A stretch of 64,000 bases of DNA from Pseudoscleropodium purum (GCA_963969395.1 OZ017803.1:14260001-14324000), one strand, 5' to 3'; positions 18,831-32,896 are shown, counted from the stretch's first letter. The notes: generated by a model from the sequence alone, not told the origin. Translations and numbers: made by a program.

Positions 18831-21800
18831 CAAAACTCCCACTATGATCAAAACAAGATGGTGGTAAATATGAAGCAAGGCTGGGGTTGGCTTCAATCGC
18901 AAGTGTCATCTGATTATTTGAGCCACTTGATTCATCCATTGGGCAAGAATACATATATGAGCTTCAACCCAATTCTTCCAACAAGAAGTGCTTGTGTTTA
19001 AGTAGGTGGTCCCACATACACAATAACGGCCTTGTGCAATTAATGTCCTTCTTTGCTATTTCAACAAAGTTACAAATTAGGCTTTCACTAGAGTTAGATT
19101 CACAAAAGCATGGATTGCAAGAGAGGAATGTACATTGAAACTTCCATGAAACTTGAGAGCCATACCAACAATGATCAAAATCTAAATAATATCCCTATGC
19201 ATCACCCTACACCTACAAGTGCAGACAAGGAAATCATCTAGCAATCAAAGCATCCCACTGAAATGAAGCCTTAGAATGAAAAAAGTATAGCGGGATTCAT
19301 TTTTGAAATGGAACCCCAAAACCAATTCAGAAATTTCGCAGCAAACAGTCAAGATACCAAGCGAGTCGAATGAGTTTCTCAATCACGTGAAGGAAGGACG
19401 AGACAGGAAGCCACAACACTCCTACAAACAAGTGATTGGGGACTTTACCTGTGAATGCGATGTCAGAGTCTCCTTTACAAGAACCCCAATCGGACAGCAA
19501 AAGCGCGCAGCTTGCTTCGAACGCTTCCAATCGCGTCTCATGCAGCAAGTGATTACGTACTCAGTGCTCCTACAAATCTCTCCGAAGAAGCTCCAATGGT
19601 GGGCAATCGAGATGAAGCTTGTGACTTCCGACTCAATCAACCGGATCCGGAAATGCAATACAAGTGGCGCTCGACGTCTCCTTCACGCACGCACCCCAAT
19701 TGCCCAGCAAAGAAGGCGGCCACCCGATCACTCCAGCTTACCGCCAATTCACTCGTAGAACCACTAAACCAACACCGAATGTACAAAGAATAGTATAGCC
19801 AGCAGCGCCATTCGACGGCGCTTCCAACGGATTGCTCCGCAATCAATGAAGCTGCTCCCTGTGGCGATCTCTCTCCGAAGAATCTCCGACGAAGGGCAAA
19901 AGCAGAGAACAAAGAGCAGCAGCTGTGCTTCGTCCCTAGATGCCGACGGAAGGGTTGTGCAGGCACTTGGGAAAAAGCGTTGCGCAGGAAAACGCGTTCC
20001 CACGGTAATGACGAAGCAGGGCACTCACCTAGGAGTCATTGGCAGTCCCGCGGTCACCCGGAATCAGTGGCCGCGGTACTTTACTTAACTTGGAACTTGG
20101 GAGTGATGGAACCATGGATGAGGCCTCGGATGAGATCCCTGTGCTGCACGCGTTTGTTTCTTTGCTGATTTACTTTTGTTACTTGACTCTCACTGGTTTA
20201 GGTGTTACGTTAGATCCGGTAATGAGGCTGGAAGCTGACTTGTTCATCTTTTATGTCGCATAATCCTTGGCTTCCCCTTCAAGGGTTGTCAACAAGGACG
20301 ACCCTTTCAAAACAGCTTATTTCCACAGCAAACAAATTAACTCAGACTGCACCACAGAAGTAACAGCAAACAGCATTTACTCACGCACTCACTTGACCAA
20401 ACACCGACCTCAAGGATGATTGCTATTTGCTGCTAATCAGTTGATCAACCAAAATCAGCACCAATTGAACGAACGATCCAAGTCCCAGAATCTCTACACT
20501 GGTCAAATCAGTAGGTCTTGATTCTTCACTTCAGGTCTCTAACCCATCTTTCCAATGGGTCATACAGGAATCCAAGACGAGCACTTTGCCTACACTAAGC
20601 CTCTCAATCTGAGGGCTACCTAGCTCAGCTGTTTGTTCTTTGCCCATATTGCACCGAAAAAATCAAATTCGAGTTTTGCAAAATGATATCCTCGAGTGTT
20701 CTTGGAGGGGGGGGGGGGGGGGGGGGGGGGGGACAAACGTGCCTCAGTAAACACTCCAAAAGAAGTGCCCTCTCAGAAAACACTCATGGCCACAAACATC
20801 CTCAGTCTAAGTCCCAGTGAGACCGCTCAGGTACCGAAGGAAGGCTCTGGTGGTTGTTGTTGTGGATGCTTGCCAGTCCGTCCTTCGGGTAACATCCTGA
20901 GCATTTGAATGTGATCAATGAAGCAGTGGCTTCGATCCAGCTCTAGATGTGGGTCGCCAGTCCTGCAGATATCCACGTTGCTGCAGCCAAGAGTTCACCA
21001 ACAACTCATCAAGAATGGAACATTATAAGGTAACAGACATCAACAAGAGGCTGATCGTAAGGGCCTCGAACGTACGTAGAGTAGCATATAGTTTTCATTG
21101 CACTTTCAGTAGAATTCTCAATATATAATCTTCAGTCAGTGTGATCCAAAGTTACAACTCCGTAAGAGCAGAAAAGTAAATAAAATTCTTTAGAATGATG
21201 GCCCCTATCATGCTATTTTTGCTGTGAACATGTCACATAGAATACTAAAACTTCCTGCATTTTGGAGCCATGATTGTTTAGTCTCTCCCCTTGAGAGTAG
21301 AGACAATATATCAATGCCACATCAAATTGACTATTTTTCTTTTTCCAAAAATAATTATTGAAAAAATATACTTTTTTTTATCTGTAATATATCATGGGTG
21401 CTAAAAATAAAAAACCAGCAACCTTCCAGGGGCCTTGGAATTTTTGTAATGTATTTCTACACATGAGAAAATTTACCATGTAAAGAAACCCACATTGCAA
21501 ATACCAAAAACTACTTAAGTGGTCAAGAATGGGTAGCCTTTCTTAATAGGGGACTTCTCCTCAAGGATTGGTATATATCAAGCCCCTTCATAGATTGTCT
21601 TGAAAATCCATTAGTGATATAGCAATGAATATGAAAAGGCTAGATACACTTGAAGCATAAAGTCATTAGGGGTGAGATAGTTTGAGGGATTAGTTAGTCC
21701 ACTTGAGATTGAATGGACAATAGTAACCATCTTTGTACAACTAGTAAGGTTTCCAAGCTAATCATTGAAACTAGTCCATTGCCTCTAGCCAATTAATTCT

Positions 21801-21900
21801 AACTAAAATTGAAGAATGAGGTTTGAAGCTACATAAGATGAATTCAAAACTGTAAAACATATTGCCCCTTACCTCTAATTGCAACTTCTTCAAATAGCTA
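18831..21900. other. Intergenic region, no supported gene
   Basis: 19300-20260 is less AT-rich and has some open frames, but no recognisable protein. A rough internal duplication is visible: the phrase around 19460-19505 (TCTCCTTTACAAGAACCCCA) recurs in altered form around 19678-19715. This looks like old transposon sequence. A 26-G run lies at 20707-20732. Confidence 0.4.
20707..20732. repeat. Poly(G) tract, 26 bases
   Basis: An uninterrupted run of G after TTGGA. Its true length is doubtful because homopolymers are error-prone in assembly. Confidence 0.9.
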
Positions 21901-21916
21901 CCGTCAAGACCATAGT

Positions 21917-23218
21917 CTAGCAAACATGATAACCTATATCATCATTAAAAGTAGCTGCATTCAAGTTACGATTCTTGATAATAAAAAGCATACAAATTTG
22001 AGCAATCTCAGAGTGGATTATACTACCCACAGTAGTGACATCAACAAATTTGCTTTGAAACACTTTAGAAAGCATTGCTAAGGAATGCAAAATGTCAGCT
22101 AGGAAATACAATATGTAAATGAACTTGAATTCTCCAAGCTTCTACAAGGCAACCTTGGCCTACATTGAATCTGAATCATACATATCTCTGAAAAATAAGA
22201 GCACAGATTCAAGTGAATCTCAAAGGATAGTGATTGATTGCCATCTACTAAGCCAACAAATCTTATGATACCGTTTCATACACTTCTTAACATCAAATAG
22301 TTCCTCTTGCAAAGCCAACAGGGAGTGCTTTCTCTTACTGGACTTGTTGAAGAAAGAGGAGATAGAATTTAACAAGGAATCTACCTGTTTGAACAACACC
22401 TTGCAAGCAAAAGCTTTGGCAGCATCCAGGACTACAAGATTTGTCCAATGAGCTATGCAATGATAGGAGAGAAATAAAGGATTGACTTGATTTTGAATTC
22501 TTGTGGAGACACCGATCTGGCTGCCAACCATTGTACTGGCTCCTTCACTTCTAAATGCCACCCATATCTTCAAATCCAACTCCCAACTACGCACATTAGA
22601 TATGACAGTGTCGAAGATTACAGTAGAATCCTTCTTGCCACCCTCTATGTATAGCAACCCTAAAAACAATGTCATAGGTAAGCCCTCTTCAATAATTGTG
22701 GCAAAAACTACAAGATGTCTAGTAACACTTATGTCAGTTGATTCGTCAATCATGATCCCAAAGAATGGAGAGTTCTGTACCCGACAAAGTATTTTTTTTT
22801 GAAGCACTATTGAAATGCACCAAATAGGATCGTTGCAAGATTTTTCATCTTGATACATGCTAACAGTAATAGGAGCTTTCACAAATAGAAGCAATTTACA
22901 CAATGTAGGAAACTTAGTATAGGCAAGAGATTGCTTCTCGATAAAATACGCTACCTAGAAGAGTGTCAACATCGCTTCATCGCAGGTGCGTTGGCTGCTC
23001 AAGATCTCCTTCCGCATGATTTTCTCTCCGTTGATTGTTGCCCATGAGAGACGCTTGTATCCATTGGATCGACCGTGGTCTACAAAAGCATTAACTTTAA
23101 AATTCTTAGAAACTTCCTTTGCATACACCGAGCACCCCCCCTTCTCCCTAGAAACCGTGTAGAAGACTTTGCCTAACTCAGCACAAAATTCCAACCATTG
23201 AAATTGAACAACCCACAA
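21917..23218 (-). pseudogene. hAT-type transposase pseudogene (TTF-zinc-finger/DUF4371, ZNF862-like)
   Basis: One minus-strand frame runs through the whole interval with four stops: TAG 22955, TGA 22220, TAG 22160 and TAG 22142; no frameshift was found. N-terminal FQWLEFC...KVNAFVDHGRSNGYK matches the TTF-type zinc-finger region, although its cysteines are mostly gone. Then come FFGIMIDESTDISVTRHLVVF, EGASTMVGSQIGVSTRIQ, LSYHCIAHWTNLVVLDAAKA, WLSRWQSI, and a C-terminal FLADILHSLAMLSKVFQ. These are hallmarks of plant and animal hAT-derived ZNF862-like proteins. No element ends were located, so it may be a fragment. It does not share sequence with the nested MITE at 2891. Confidence 0.85.
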
Positions 23219-25125
23219 ATCTTTCCACAGAGACTATGCAAGTTCTACTTGAGAAGGGGGAGAGTGATCCACAATAGGCGTTGGACTGTTGGCCAATCTA
23301 AAGCCCTTGCTACCCGAGGAGGACAAATCCATGAAATTGGGATCTTGCAACCTACTAAAATAGTAATCTCATAGTGATTTTTGCCTTTTTGCCATCGCTT
23401 GAACCTATGCCATATTGCACCAATAAATAAATGAGGCAATGAGTAAGAATTTGATTTGATTCCTGTGCATGTGAGCACAACAATGTGCACAGTTGCATAC
23501 AACCACATCCCCAAAAGTGAATGAATAGACAAAAAAAATGGGGTGCGAGTTAAGCATCAAACTTGATTTTCAAACAAGCCGTGCAAGGTTGGAAGCCAAT
23601 TCACCCACAAGCGCAAAGAAATCCAACAATTGCACTAAATTGCAATGTTTACCCCAATTGCTCAAGCTCTCAACTCCTGAGCAATCAATTCTCCAAAACA
23701 ACACAGGAATGTAAATGCACAAATGCTCAGTGTGCGACTGTGCACAAAGACTCAAAATTGGAGCAACATCACAAATCAACTAGAGTACCAGACAACCTCC
23801 TTCCCCACTTTGAGACATGGAGAATTGAAAGTTTATGAATTCTATAAGCGAACAAAGTGGATGGAAGATGTTCACAAAGATAAAGACCAACGGAGAGATG
23901 GAGAATTAGAGCCATGAATCCACGATTCAAACCAAAACCGCAAATCTACATACACAATCGAGCTTCTATCAAGCAAATTCCAGTTATATAACCCCAACTC
24001 CAAACCCTCCATAAACCCTATTACCCTAATACTCGGGAAGATCATCTTAATTAGACATCGATGGCTAAGATGTGTTGCAACAAAAAATCAACAACCTCAA
24101 TAATGCCAAGTTTGTAGAGATTAAGAGCCACAGACGTCACAAATCCAAAAATGCTAGTATTTACAACTCAGGTGCCTTAAACCCTACTTAGCAATGGTTA
24201 AATCAATTAGGGCACTTGAATGCCTAAATTTCATCATAATTCATGATGCCCAGAGCCTTAGATCCCTACTTCACATCAAAATTTCAGAATTTTAGATGCT
24301 TATTAGCCCATAGGCCATAGCTCCATGCCCCCATAATCCCCATGACCCCATCCCCCCATCCCCCATGGCCCCATGGCCGATTGGTTGTCACTCTAGCAAT
24401 GAAAAATCTAGCACTTTGTTTAAGAAAAAAAAAAGCACTGCAAAGTGCAAACAGCAGAGTTATAGCAATACAACCTAGTAACCTAGTTCTTCAATTTCAC
24501 AGCCTAGTCATTAATTTTTTTATGAGCTTCCTAGCCTCCACTTCTCCCAAAATTATTTAATCATTCAATGTATAATTTTACATACAATATTTTTTTTCAT
24601 AGTAAGAGAAATTTTTTAGAGACCCTAAACCTAATCAGCTGCCTATTGGCAAAAAGGCTTCTAAATCAATAGTTTTTCTAGATATTCTAAGGAAGGACAA
24701 CAAAAATGCTGAGATTTAATTTTACTACCCAGCCCATTTTTTAAAATACTATTTTTTTCATTTGGAACCTCATCCTAAACATTTGAAGGTCATTCAGAAC
24801 TCTTCAAAAAAATTTGGCTAGGTTGTAACTAATTGGCGGCACTCCCCAGACATTGTACTTGACTCTCTTGCTGGTTTTCTGGTTGGTAACTTAGATCTGG
24901 TCATTCCAGTGATGAAGTCGGACGACTTCGTCAATAAACTACTATAAGTAATTCAAGCCTAAGGTATATTTGGTATGACCTATTTCCAACAATCTTAAGT
25001 GTTTTAGCATATGTTGGTTGAGCAATGGTGATTGGGAATAATTTTCTTCAGTGAAGGAATAGAAAAAATGAGGATTGTGCTATTTTTTTTGCTAATTTCT
25101 CATCAAGTTTGGAATTAGTAAAATT

Positions 25126-25162
25126 AAGGAATATAGTTTGAACTAATCAAACTATATTCCTT
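25126..25162. repeat. Short perfect hairpin
   Basis: AAGGAATATAGTTTGA, a 5-base spacer, then its exact reverse complement. 16-bp arms. Confidence 0.85.
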
Positions 25163-27272
25163 AAACTAATTTGATTCTCTACCATAGACATGCAAATTTG
25201 TTGGAACTATTTCAAGGATTTGAACACAACAATGCATGGATTGAATGCACATTGTGAATACTTTGAACAAACTTGAAAATTGATGGCTTGTATGTACAAA
25301 AATGACCGCCTCTTTGCAAACTCCCAAGAAAACCAAGAGGCATCCAACCCAGAGGAAAGTTAAACCAAAAGAAAACCACCAAATTAGGAAACCTTGATGC
25401 AATCGCTATCTGATTTCAAATGTACACTCAGCGGATGTTGAATTGATCATTCACTAAAACATCATCAAGTAAGTATGAACTAATTTTAAGAAATCATTCT
25501 AATCCAATTCTCTGACCTCATAACATGCAATTGAACTAGTTTTGAAGTATTTCAAAAATCGGAAGACAACAACTCATTGATGTGAATTCAAACAACAAAC
25601 AATGCGACATGATGAATTTTATAGAATTGCAATGGTTTTCTCCTACATTCCAAACCAGTAAACTAGCATGCACGATAAGAGATGCTATTGCAGAAGTAAA
25701 GAAAGAAAATATACTCAATACCATAATATTGTCTTTCTCATCACAATCTTACTCTTCTTTGACTAAATCCTAAACTTATAGATCTTCTTTTCAGCAAGTT
25801 TTCATTTCCTTTCCTTCCTTGCATGAACCTACTTACAACCTTTGTACAATACAAATGGAGCATCAAGTGACCATGCTAGTTGCATTGTTGAAAAATAGAC
25901 AAAAATTGCTTCTTCAACATATTTGAATGTATATCATCCTATTCATTTAGCAATTAACATTTTAGCACAACGTAAATTTGTTATGCAATAGAGAAGGACG
26001 GTGGGGGAGATTTCAAAGTCCAAGGTTTGCTATGTACTCTTGGCCATCCCACCTTCCTTTAGTGCTTAGAAATGGATGTTGAAGTATTTGAGTTCTAAGA
26101 AGAAGTGCTCCGTATACAATGACTATTCCTTGGTTGTTTGGCGAACCTAAGTGTTTACATGTAAAAAAGTTAAGCTTGTTTGGTTTGTTGAATTCTTGTA
26201 CGGCTTTTAGCAGCAAGGAGAATCTACATGCACCCTCAAAGTCTAAGCTAGTTGACTTTGATAAAAAGATTTCAAAGGGTCATTTATTAGACAAACATGT
26301 GCATTTTTCGTTTCTATAAGAACTACGAAAGTCATTTATCAGACACTTTTTCTCTTCCATGACTATTACAAGGTTCATTTGCACCAAGCATAGATTTATT
26401 GCTATAAATAGCTCTATTGTCATTCATTTCTCTCACCCTATTTCATTCATGAAGAGATTGAACAATTTGTTCTTAAATTAATTGATTGACGGATAGGTAT
26501 TGAAAAGATATTGTTCAAAATACTCAATCCACTTTGTCACTACATGAATTTTTTTAATATTTGAGAAAATCTAACCATGTTTTGTGATTAGGACTATCTC
26601 TAAATTTCAATGCTTGCTTAAACCAAACAAATATACTTTATACTAAAATAATGGCAATTAGCACTTTGGAAAGCTTGGAAGAAGTGTCATTAAGGGGCAT
26701 TATAGATCCCTTCTAGAGTCTTGGTTTTAAATCCTACTATGCTCAATCAAAACAATGGATTGGCCTTCCAATATACAATACTACCACTTCCAAACATTTC
26801 TCTCATTTTCAATCACTAATCAATATCCAAGTATTAATTCCACAATAACTGTCCCACAAAGTATAAATTGATTATACCCATCATTCATCAATCTGGCAGG
26901 CCAGAAAAAATTGAAGTCTCATAGAATAAATAAAAACTGCCTTCAATTTTTGAATCTATTCAATTCCAAAATCCACTGCTCAGCAATCAACATGGTGCTT
27001 GTATTTCCAACTAGGACACAAATTCTGAAATAATCCACGTTGGCAATTAGAGCTCACAAGGTATGAAACAGAATCAAAACCTTACAACGGTGAACTTGAG
27101 CCTGAACTTTGGAAGAAGAATAAGAAAACCCTAAAACCTTTGGGTGGGGCAACAAAAACCAGTGCATTGCCAAGCTATTTTGACATGTCAGAAACCACTT
27201 CTTATTGTTTTCAGTAAATTTTTTTCCTCAACAGGTGAAGAAATTCTTCTTTAACAGGGACACAGGGATCAA

Positions 27273-27318
27273 ATAAGCTTTGACATAAGCTTTGACATAA
27301 GCTTGACATAAGCTTTCA
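27273..27318. repeat. ATAAGCTT(T)GAC short tandem repeat
   Basis: Four imperfect copies of ATAAGCTTTGAC in a row, giving four HindIII-type AAGCTT sites. Confidence 0.85.
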
Positions 27319-27453
27319 TCAAAATTAAAAAAAAATAGTCTCACTCCTACCATACCCTCCTATTTCCTTTATGAATGCTGATCAAGTTGAGTCTTGAAAT
27401 GGGTTGGGTTGCGTGTATCCACCTCCAAAAATAAAATTTGCAAAATGTTTTTT

Positions 27454-30400
27454 TTAGTGTTGGCAGAGCTTTTCCAATTCGGTGAAATACGTGGGGAACG
27501 TTTTCCGAGTACACCCCGGGTCCAAAATGGTGACGGAGGTTCCTCCACAGGCTACCAGGGAAAACGCCATCGCCATACGGTGGTCGTCGTAGGTTTCAAT
27601 TTTGGCAGGAGTTATTCTCTTCGGAGGAGTCACGATGCAATAGTCTTGGCCTTCCTCAACATCAGCTCCCAACTGCAAACCCCCCCCCCAAAAAAAAGCA
27701 CCAATTTCTCTAATTAAGTATAGATGCAAAAATTGAACCTGGAGTTCGAAAGAATTAGTAGAATTCTACAAAATCAATCCATCCATTCACAAGCACCTCT
27801 CTCTCTCTCTCTCTCTTTGACAAAGTAGTAAGGAAATGAATGAAAAAAACAGTTGTAATGGTTATAAAATAGTTATAGAATCCAGATTGAAAGAAGAGGA
27901 CTTCATCAGTTCAACAGAAGCAACAGCACATTTTGAACTTTTCTTTTGTTTCTTTTGTTTCTTACCTTGGTTAGCTCATCAACAATGGCCCGCATGCGCT
28001 CTGTCTCCTTGACTCTCCAATTCTCAACTGCAAAAGAAATGGAAGAAAAGACGTGGAAGATGAGGTCTTCAATAACAGAAGAATGTGCAAATCACATCTA
28101 GCAACTTTAGGGAACAGCTTTGGATAAGTTTTGAAAGGATATTTTTTAAGGGAAAAGCATCGATATTTCAATTTATAACGCATTTAATCAATAGTAGTTT
28201 ATGTAGCCAGGTAGATGTATAAATAGATATTCGTAGCTATCAGGATTGTAATGGATATGTAATTCTATGGATTTTTTTTAATTTTCAAATAGTTGATGGA
28301 GCTACCAGAAGAAGGAATAGGAAATAATAGCAGCACAACCCCAATTCAAACTTCATTTAATTCCTGTAATTAAAGTAGCAATGCAGACACGTGGTGCAAG
28401 TCCATACCATCCCGAATGGCAACAGGGCCGTCGGCAAAGAGGCCCAAGACCGCCAGTGTCATGGCCACATCGGGCATGGCATTCATATCGACGTCGATGG
28501 ATTTCAATCTCTTGCCGGTGATAGGGTCCACGGGTGCTCCTGTGACCGTGACCGTGTGGTCCGTCCACTTGACCGTGGCTCCCATCTTCTCCAGCACTTC
28601 GGCAAATTTCACATCACCCTGCCATTCATTCATTCATGGGTCTATTAATGTTCCAAACCGCAGGTTTAACACAAAGTAATGGTCCAAAGTTAGAAAAACC
28701 AGAGGCTTAATAAACGCCAAAAGAATACAAATTCAAGTAGCAAAAAACGATTTGCTTTGTTTGAGCTTTGATTTGCCGACGCAGGGATAATGTTTTCAAT
28801 TTCCGAGAGGCAAACCTTGTTCTTAGACTTCAATTAATAATTCCTTCTTCTCAGAGAAATCACTTCCTATATGTCTACGTTTTCATCAACAAGATTGTGG
28901 CCAGATGATAGACAGGGTGGTTTTAATAAGGTCCAAGATTCATAAAGCTTGCAGAGCTAGAAGTGAAGTATGGAAAATGAAACTTGGGTCTTTTTTTAAA
29001 GGAGTTTTAACAAATAGAAAAAACTGCAACTCATATTCCTGTTGTTGGAAATTTCAAATGAACACCTGAAGACTCGTGGTTCCACAGCCCTCCACGGTGA
29101 TAGTACCTCCAGTGGCAGCGGCGCCAGCTAAGAAATAGCTAGCGCTTGATGCATCTCCCTCTACGTAAGCACTTCCAGGAGACCTGAAGAAGAGTCATAA
29201 TCAATTCGAAATCAATTCATATAAGCAGATTTCCCATTAAAACGAATACAAATAGACTGAACGATTACTGCGTGATAAATTTTGAGTTAAGAAGACAGTC
29301 CCATTGTTGAATGTTGCCTCTCTCATTATACCAAATCTTAAGCTAACTTCGTGGTACATCTCCCATTCGTCTAAACCTCCAAAAGGGTAAACAAAAGTTT
29401 AGAGATTGCTACTCAAGTTCATTCAATTAGTGCAAGACAAACCAATTGATTTCTATTTGTATTTCGCAACTAGAAATCCTTTACTCCTACGTGTGTGTTT
29501 GAAGGATACTGGGAGAAGAAGTTAAGGGCGCTATTAGATCTCTTTCTTCTTCATCCTGAAGTCATGAAAAGTTTGGAAATCAATTGTTTGATAGGAACTT
29601 ACTTGTAAGTTTGGCCACCCTGAATGGAGAAACGTTCCCAGCCATCGTGTCGATCAACCGTCACTCCAAATCGCTCCATTAATTTCAAGGTCATGTCCAC
29701 GTAAGGCACGGACACCAGCTTGTCGATCATGACAATCTCCACATCACCTAATGCAAGAGGGGCCGCCATTAGAAGAGCAGACAAGTACTGGCTGCTCACT
29801 TTTCCTGAAAGACGCACCTGCAATACACAACAGCGAAAAGCAAAACGTGAAAACGTGAAAACATCTTCTTAAAACTGGAAAGAAAAAAAATCTTCAACAA
29901 AAGATGAAAAGATCTCGGCAACAAATTACAAAAGGATTCCAGCTGATCAGAGTTTAATTCTATTAACTTTGCAGTGCAGATTCAAAACTAGAAGCCAAAG
30001 ATTTGCAGCACACAGACTCTTTGCGAAATGTTCCGTGAGGTGCACAAGAAAGAAAAGGTGAAACAATATCCTATAGTTATTTAAACCCTATCAGTCGATT
30101 GTAATAACTTCCAAAAGATTAAAATACTATCATTAAAAAAGGTATGACACGATTTTTTCATTCAATTGATGGGTTTTGATCACGCTTCTTTGGAGCTTCC
30201 TACATGCTTTATTTCGAGTTTTACAGATATGGAAGTTTCAGTCATTTTTGTGCATATGGGCAATAGGGATTCAGCACTAATTAGAGAATTCAAAAAATAA
30301 AAAGAGGCGAGTTTTACCGTGCCGCCAGGAAGCCCACCCTTGGCATTGATTTCAACAGGGGGACAATCTGTGTTGGCGCTGCACTTGACATCCGCACCCA

Positions 30401-32896
30401 GCTGCTGCAGACCTGTGACCAAATCTAAAATAGGTCTTTCTCTCATGCGAGCCACGCCATCTAATTCATAACTGCGCATTAGTTCAATCCAACAATCAGT
30501 TTCAAAGCAAGAGCACACTTCTACGAACTGTATCTAATTATTCAGGAACTCGGATAAACCCTTAAAAAGGATTAAGAAGCACAAATTGGGTCACATGTAT
30601 TTTCCAGCAGCTTTGAGTAAACAAAACCCAATTCTATTGACTTACTCACCGACACATGCAATATTCTTCACTGATTCGGGTGAAATTTAGCCCTATCTGA
30701 ATTATATTTTTTCACAATCTCATCAATCAAATTGGTCATTTTAAACATTTTCAGTTCCCTCAATCAGCCAGTTTCAGTAAACAAACCCAAGTGCACCACA
30801 CCTGTACTGACTCACTCTAATAACTAACCAACTCTAATAATATAACCCCTAAAGGATTAAGAAGCCCAAAGATTAAGAGCAATTTTTCCAACCAGTTTTG
30901 AGCAGGTCACAAGGGGCCTTTCCTATCTCCAAATAGATTTATTTACTCACCAATAAATGCAATATTCTTCATTGATTCTGGTGATAGAAAATGATTTAAA
31001 CTCATCTAAATTATATTTTTCCTTATGTTGATCATTTGAAACCATGAATCCTAGGTTACAACAAAGGCATTTGAGGAACAAGCTCTAAAGACATATGCTT
31101 CACAACATTTCAATAGCAGTGACGTAATATCCAATTACATGATCTAAGCATCAAGAGTCTAAGAGATTAATTTAAGTAGCCTCCTTTGAAAATTCATAAC
31201 TTCTTCATCAAGTATCCAAATAATCCATGCTAAGAACCGCTGGAACGCCCTTTCAACTGCTAAAAAGTCAAAAATAAATAATTAAAATTAGAGGGGGGAA
31301 AAAAGCACCCTAGAACATACCTGGCATTGCCACCAGCCGCAGCCACAGCAGCCGTTAAGGGACGCATGGCAGTTCCAGCATTCCCCAAAAAGAGCTTCAC
31401 CATGGTGTTACTCTCCTCAGCTGACTTTGCAACGGGGAAAACTCCACCACTGCCATTAATCACACAACGATTCGCTGCTCGGTCCTCCTTGATTTCATAG
31501 CCCAGAGTCTTGAGCGCTTCAATCATGTAGCGGACGTCCTCACTGTCGAGCAGATTCTCCACCACTGTCTCTCCCTGATGAAGTAAATTAAAGAACAATT
31601 TCTCAAAAAAGAACATTAAAAAAAACAGCATACAAAGCAGAAAGAAGACACACAACAAGGACAATCATTGACCTAGTAATGAGAATGCTGAATTCCAATG
31701 GACAATCAAACAATAAACTACATAAATTTGGTATTGAAAGTCAACAAACGTTTCTTTAGAACATCAGAATCCAGTCTCGGAATCAGAATTATGGATCCTG
31801 ATTCTAACACTGTTTATATAAATTCGAAGAGCACAAGGAGACAGAGTACTGACATTGAAAAGCAGAAAGGGAGGAAAACAAAGACGGTCTACAATAAGAA
31901 ACTATTGAGCCTTGATTATGAACTCTTGATTTTCAGGTTCTATTCGATTGCATCCTCCCCAAAACTAAAAGAATGGTATGAACGTGAAGACGTAAGAGAA
32001 ACTAGGATTCTAGTTCTGACAATGTTTACATAAATTCTGAGCTGTGTTATTTTTTAACCAATTTAGAACACCTTTCGGAAATCAGAATGCATGCTCAGAA
32101 GCAGAATTCATGGTCCTGATTCTTACTATGTTCATATAAGCTTGATGAGCTGCTTTCAGAAACGGAAAAATTGCGAACATGTGAGACATGATTACACACT
32201 CTTGGTTTCAGATCATATTGTTTTTTGCGTTCAGGAAGAGACAAGATTGCAAAAACTCTTGGGACATAATTACAGACTCTTGATTTCAGATTACATTATT
32301 ATTTGCGTTCAGGAAGAGATAACATTGCGAACTCTTGGGGTACAATTACAGACTTTTCATTAAGATTATTTCATTTTATAGCCTCACAAGAGCTGTGCGC
32401 TAAAGAATGTTACGAACGTGAAAATGTACAAGGACAACTTATATCCTGATTCTTGCAATGGTTACAACAATTCCATGAGCTCTGCATTACGAATGCGACG
32501 ATGAGTGAAGGAAACTTGAAAACTATCCTCCATCAAAACAAACTTGCGTACCTCAGAGAGAGCCGCCAGCAGCAGCGTCCGATTCGACAGAGACTTGGAC
32601 CCCGGAAGTTTAATCTTGCCGCTGATGCTCTTGATGGGCGCGAGCGTAATCTCCTCCAATTTGGCCACTTTCTCCGCCACAGCAGCCGCTCTTACAACGA
32701 GACCTCTCTTCTTCTTCCCCGATCGCTCCCTCTTCTTTTCCAAACCTCCAAATCCAGCCACCAAGGCCATCCCTTTCAATTCTCCCAACGACGGCATCTT
32801 CACCACGCATACCTTCGGTTGCAGTTTCTGGTTGCACACAACGCCAAGCGCACCGCTCGGGCTCCATGTCTTCGCGGACACACCCAAAACCTCCAT
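27454..32896 (-). CDS. EPSPS: 5-enolpyruvylshikimate-3-phosphate synthase, plastid form
   Basis: Sixth step of the shikimate pathway: joins shikimate-3-phosphate and phosphoenolpyruvate, in plastids. Eight exons with GT-AG joins: 32896-32552, 31574-31321, 30471-30318, 29817-29603, 29183-29066, 28618-28408, 28027-27966 and 27672-27454; 1,578 nt, 525 residues, no internal stop. The start is the ATG at 32896. The first ~70 residues are Ser/Lys/Arg-rich and fit a transit peptide. Active-site strings are all present: [10 protein letters not shown] (about 97-106), [13 protein letters not shown] (about 179), [75 protein letters not shown]. The GNAGTAMRP loop is the ordinary glyphosate-sensitive class I form. 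The length and eight-exon layout match what I recall for angiosperm EPSPS. It looks functional. No expression control could be read. Confidence 0.97.
27797..27817. repeat. CT microsatellite
   Basis: About ten CT units in the last intron of the EPSP synthase gene. Confidence 0.9.
32172..32355. repeat. Degenerate ~65-bp tandem repeats in EPSPS intron 1
   Basis: TTGCGTTCAGGAAGAGA, followed by an ATTGCRAA phrase and then ACTCTTG-, AATTACAGACT- and TTTCAGATTACATT-like phrases, recurs two to three times. A second phrase, CCTGATTCTAACACTGTTTA, recurs in altered form near 31797, 32013 and 32115. No function evident. Confidence 0.7.

Larger units (their letters stand above)
23219..27453. other. Intergenic region 3' of the EPSP synthase gene
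   Basis: No recognisable gene. 24857-24940 resembles 20180-20250 (TACTTGACTCTC, CTGGTTT, TTAGATC and GGT shared in order), which suggests two remnants of one repeat. The last few hundred bases before 27454 probably include the 3' untranslated region of EPSP synthase. Confidence 0.4.

Noticed and set aside
20696..20908. Glycine-rich open frame across the poly(G) tract
   Set aside because: The frame is an effect of the homopolymer; no protein evidence.
23245..23532. Upstream extension of the hAT transposase
   Set aside because: The frame above 23218 is interrupted by a TAG and shows no convincing family motif, so I stopped the pseudogene at 23218.
27454..32896. Glyphosate-resistance changes in EPSP synthase
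   Set aside because: The GNAGTAMRP loop has the ordinary Gly, Thr and Pro residues; no known resistance change seen.
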